In this document: one piece after another, positions 7,096 to 9,480 of the stretch
How positions within the stretch are numbered: position 1 is the first letter of the stretch
Layout of the letters: each line of letters starts with the position of its first letter
Origin: Cytophagaceae bacterium
GTDB taxonomy: Bacteria; Bacteroidota; Bacteroidia; Cytophagales; Cytophagaceae
Direction of reading: 5' to 3'
Length of the DNA: 9,480 nt
Assembly: GCA_021151805.1 (NCBI GenBank)
Contig: JAGKWN010000135.1
Coordinates: 1-9,480, forward strand
Program-made: the position numbers and the translations under genes
Notes under the pieces: generated by a model
What the model saw: the letters and a program-made list of their open reading frames with translations, nothing else
Databases searched by the model: none
Told to the model about the DNA's origin: nothing

Positions 7096-7128
7096 TACCA
7101 ATTATACTTATTTAAACACCTAACCAGA

Positions 7129-7821
7129 ATGATAAATAGTAACGAATTCAGAAAATTTGCTGTAAAGGATCAGGGGATCAGCAGTCTTGTGGTTGATAGC
7201 TATATCAATCAAATTCACAGCATTGCGCCGAATTATATTGTTGGGATGACGCCAAACGTTGTGGAAGAACGCCAGATGCGTGCTACAGTAATTGACGTTT
7301 TCTCTCGTTTAATGGGCGACCGTATCATCTTTTTAGGTACCGGAATTGATGATTATGTTGCAAACGTTGTGAACGCACAGCTTTTATTCCTGGAATCTGT
7401 AGATCCTAAGAAAGATATTATGATGTACATTAACAGCCCGGGCGGTTCTGTATATGCAGGTTTAGGTATTTATGATACCATGCATTACATCAATCCGGAT
7501 GTTTCAACAACTTGTGTAGGTCTGGCAGCCTCTATGGGTGCAGTGTTATTATGCGGCGGCGCTGCTAAAAAACGTTCTGCTCTTCCCCATTCAAGAATCA
7601 TGATTCACCAGCCACTTGGCGGTGCTCAGGGACAAGCTTCAGACATCGAAATCACTGCACGTGAGATCCTGAAACTGAAAGCTGAACTTTATGCCATTTT
7701 AGCGAAACACTCAGGTAAAGACATCGAAACGATTGAAAAACATTCTGACCGTGATTACTGGCTAAAAGCTGCTGAAGCGAAAGAATACGGAATCATCGAT
7801 GAAGTTTTGATAAAAAATTAA
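7129..7821 (+). CDS. clpP: ATP-dependent Clp protease proteolytic subunit
   Basis: A 230-residue serine protease subunit that assembles into the double-heptamer chamber and degrades proteins fed in by ClpX. The catalytic triad is S135 (GLAASMGA), H160 (MIHQP) and D209 (DRDYW); the spacings of 25 and 49 residues equal those of E. coli S97, H122 and D171. The oxyanion and handle region NSPGGSVYAG is at 102-111. The start chosen is ATG at 7129. The frame stays open to a TTG at 7042, but that extension would run through the terminator and promoter and is rejected. The N terminus is about 25-30 residues longer than the E. coli precursor and may be removed by self-processing. clpX follows 116 nt downstream. 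Confidence 0.97.
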   Translation: MINSNEFRKFAVKDQGISSLVVDSYINQIHSIAPNYIVGMTPNVVEERQMRATVIDVFSRLMGDRIIFLGTGIDDYVANVVNAQLLFLESVDPKKDIMMYINSPGGSVYAGLGIYDTMHYINPDVSTTCVGLAASMGAVLLCGGAAKKRSALPHSRIMIHQPLGGAQGQASDIEITAREILKLKAELYAILAKHSGKDIETIEKHSDRDYWLKAAEAKEYGIIDEVLIKN

Positions 7822-7833
7822 GCACATAAAGCT

Positions 7834-7841
7834 TATATTTG
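7834..7841 (+). promoter_or_regulatory. Candidate -7 element for clpX
   Basis: TATATTTG matches TAnnTTTG and shares the longer string ATTTGTAC with the clpP element. A TTTG at 7806-7809, inside the clpP 3' end, lies 24 nt upstream, slightly longer than usual. The expected start near 7847 falls at the left edge of the 14-bp hairpin. Confidence 0.5.
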
Positions 7842-7847
7842 TACAAG

Positions 7848-7882
7848 GTAAAGCTTAAAGATCCCAAGTCTTTAAGCTTTAC
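7848..7882 (+). terminator. Perfect 14-bp hairpin between clpP and clpX
   Basis: The arms at 7848-7861 and 7869-7882 are exactly complementary (GTAAAGCTTAAAGA and its complement) around a 7-nt loop, followed by the T-rich TTCTTTTAAT. For clpP transcripts it looks like a moderate intrinsic terminator, 26 nt after the stop. If clpX transcription starts near 7847, the same hairpin would form the 5' end of the clpX mRNA, acting as a stabiliser or attenuator. Which role holds cannot be settled from sequence. Confidence 0.65.
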
Positions 7883-7937
7883 TTCTTTTAATCTGATAAA
7901 TAGAATAGCAACTCAACCATATTAAAAATTACACCAA

Positions 7938-9170
7938 GTGGCTCAACAAACCTGTTCTTTCTGTGAAAGACCTAAAAAGGAAGTATTGTTAATGATCACC
8001 GGTCTGCACGGAAACATGTGTGATAAATGTATAACACAATCATATCAAATCCTGCAGGAAGAACTCAAGCAAAAAGTCCATCAGGATCCGACACCCAAGT
8101 TTAATTTAATTAAACCGGTGAAGATGAAAGAACATCTGGATGAATATGTGATTGGGCAGAATGACGCTAAAAAAGTAATGTCGGTAGCGGTTTACAACCA
8201 CTACAAACGTTTAATGCAGAAAAATACAGATGACGATGTTCAGATTGAAAAATCGAACATTGTTATGATTGGTGAAACCGGAACGGGAAAAACTTACCTG
8301 GCACGTACACTTGCTAAAGTATTGCAAGTACCTTTCTGTATTGTAGATGCGACCGTTCTAACGGAAGCCGGTTATGTAGGCGAAGATGTGGAATCTATCC
8401 TGACCCGTTTGCTGCAGGCTGCTAATTATGATGTTGAAGCTGCTCAAAGAGGAATTGTATACATTGATGAAATAGATAAAATTGCCCGCAAAAGCGATAA
8501 CCCATCCATTACCCGCGATGTAAGCGGTGAAGGTGTGCAGCAGGCTTTATTAAAATTACTGGAAGGAAGTATTGTTAATGTTCCCCCACAAGGCGGAAGA
8601 AAACACCCTGACCAGAAGATGATTGCAATAAATACGGAAAATATACTTTTTATATGCGGAGGCGCATTTGATGGTATTTCCAGAATCATTGCAAACCGTT
8701 TGAATACCCAACCTATCGGCTTCAAAACCAAGGATAATGAAGATGATGAAGTAGATACAGAAAATCTGCTTCAATATGTAACTGCTTTAGATTTAAAGAC
8801 TTTCGGATTAATTCCGGAATTGATCGGTCGTTTACCATTGGTTACCTATCTGGATCCATTGAACGCTGAAATGTTGCTTGAAATTCTTACAACTCCTAAA
8901 AATGCCATTGTAAAGCAGTATAAGAAACTGTTTGCTATGGAAGAGATCGAACTTATATTTGACCAGGATGCTTTGGATTTTATAGTACAGAAAGCTTTAG
9001 CCTTTAAATTAGGCGCCAGAGGTTTACGTTCCATCTGTGAAGCTATCATGACAGATGCGATGTTTGAAATGCCATCCATGAAGAACAAAGAAAAAGTCTT
9101 TGTGATCAGTTACGACTATGCAAAGGAAAAAATTGAGCGTTCCAAGTTTAGAAAACTGAAGGCTGCTTAA
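7938..9170 (+). CDS. clpX: ATP-dependent Clp protease ATP-binding subunit
   Basis: A 410-residue AAA+ unfoldase that recognises tagged proteins, unfolds them and threads them into ClpP. The N-terminal zinc domain has C6-x2-C9 and C28-x2-C31. Walker A is G112-E-T-G-T-G-K118-T119 and Walker B is IVYID177E178. The pore loops are G145-Y146-V147-G148 and R221-K222-H223. The IGF loop that docks into ClpP is at 260-262, the arginine-finger region GR298LP follows, and sensor 2 is G359-A-R361. All functional motifs are present and the length is normal. The start is GTG at 7938, required to include the first zinc cysteine pair; no Shine-Dalgarno sequence is visible. The intact IGF loop agrees with its neighbour clpP being the partner. 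Confidence 0.98.
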   Translation: MAQQTCSFCERPKKEVLLMITGLHGNMCDKCITQSYQILQEELKQKVHQDPTPKFNLIKPVKMKEHLDEYVIGQNDAKKVMSVAVYNHYKRLMQKNTDDDVQIEKSNIVMIGETGTGKTYLARTLAKVLQVPFCIVDATVLTEAGYVGEDVESILTRLLQAANYDVEAAQRGIVYIDEIDKIARKSDNPSITRDVSGEGVQQALLKLLEGSIVNVPPQGGRKHPDQKMIAINTENILFICGGAFDGISRIIANRLNTQPIGFKTKDNEDDEVDTENLLQYVTALDLKTFGLIPELIGRLPLVTYLDPLNAEMLLEILTTPKNAIVKQYKKLFAMEEIELIFDQDALDFIVQKALAFKLGARGLRSICEAIMTDAMFEMPSMKNKEKVFVISYDYAKEKIERSKFRKLKAA

Positions 9171-9190
9171 GCAAAACTATATCATCAAAG

Positions 9191-9229
9191 AAAAGCCCCG
9201 GGGAGAAATCTCCGGGGCTTTTTGTTTTT
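9191..9229 (+). terminator. Intrinsic terminator of clpX
   Basis: The stem AAAAGCCCCGG / CCGGGGCTTTT (9191-9201 and 9212-9222) encloses a 10-nt loop and is followed by TGTTTTT. It lies 20 nt after the clpX stop and is the most GC-rich hairpin in the window. Confidence 0.92.
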
Positions 9230-9480
9230 CTACCTTCTATTAAGTGTAATCAAGCGTTTTTATGAAGCCTGAATTTGGTCAATACTTGATTTATGGAGTA
9301 CAATGTTAATTCCCAAGATGAGTTCCTTGAGAAACCAGTGAGATTACTATCAAGAAGCTCATCTATCTAAAGCCACTTTTCTTTTCGTTTATCTCATTTA
9401 ACACTTTATACAAAGCCACTTTAATAATTATTAGAAAGAATCTTATGAAAATTTATTAAGTGAATTTTCCGCCATTATAC
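9230..9480. other. Gene-poor right end
   Basis: No recognisable gene lies between the clpX terminator and the window edge. The longest notable open stretch is 38 codons on the minus strand (9366-9250), bounded by stops and lacking an ATG. The plus strand has only ORFs of 15 codons or fewer from ATG. The region holds an 11-bp direct repeat. It may be ordinary intergenic DNA or the decayed edge of a gene outside the window. Confidence 0.5.
9369..9422. repeat. Pair of 11-bp direct repeats, AAAGCCACTTT
   Basis: Identical copies lie at 9369-9379 and 9412-9422, 43 bp apart start to start, in AT-rich noncoding sequence. Two copies are too few for an array. They could be paired regulator sites or chance. 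Confidence 0.5.

Noticed and set aside
7042..7128. TTG start giving a 259-residue ClpP
   Set aside because: The extra 29 codons would be encoded by the tig terminator and the clpP promoter; ATG 7129 is better placed and matches the family.
8954..8961. TATATTTG inside clpX
   Set aside because: It is internal to a coding region, with no gene start downstream; most likely a chance match to the promoter word.

Overview
The window is a chromosomal housekeeping region from a Bacteroidota bacterium, most likely of the Cytophaga type (class Cytophagia). Three things point there. The DNA is AT-rich with almost no Shine-Dalgarno sequences. Four intergenic spacers carry the Bacteroidota-type -7 promoter element TAnnTTTG, each as TA[T/C]ATTTG. 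The block rel-fur-purA and the set tig/clpP/clpX have protein sequences of Bacteroidota character. The genus is an inference from memory and was not checked by search.

Left half (minus strand, about 5388 down to 56). The order of transcription is rel (bifunctional ppGpp synthetase/hydrolase), a Fur/PerR-family zinc regulator, a single-domain STAS protein, purA (adenylosuccinate synthetase), then a perfect 27-bp inverted-repeat terminator. Beyond it lies a separate gene for a membrane di-iron hydroxylase of the sterol desaturase/fatty acid hydroxylase superfamily. The STAS gene and purA are 4 nt apart. fur has its own candidate promoter in the 39 nt between the rel stop and the fur ATG, which would make a leaderless or nearly leaderless mRNA. 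The block joins stringent response, metal or peroxide sensing and purine synthesis.

Middle (5269-5689). A divergent spacer separates rel (minus) from a plus-strand tRNA-Leu(UAG) gene, which is followed by its own terminator.

Right half (plus strand, 5690-9170). tig (trigger factor, TTG start), clpP (protease subunit) and clpX (AAA+ unfoldase, GTG start) form the familiar protein folding and degradation set. Each gene appears to be a separate transcription unit. The clpP promoter overlaps the tig terminator. The clpX promoter overlaps the end of clpP and is followed by a perfect 14-bp hairpin that would sit at the very 5' end of the clpX mRNA. A strong terminator follows clpX. The last ~255 nt hold no recognisable gene, only an 11-bp direct repeat and a short open stretch.

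I found no mobile element, CRISPR array, phage gene or defence system, and no clearly new system. The points most worth a second look are regulatory: the compact overlapping promoters and terminators, the possible fur operator, and the hairpins ahead of clpX and the tRNA.
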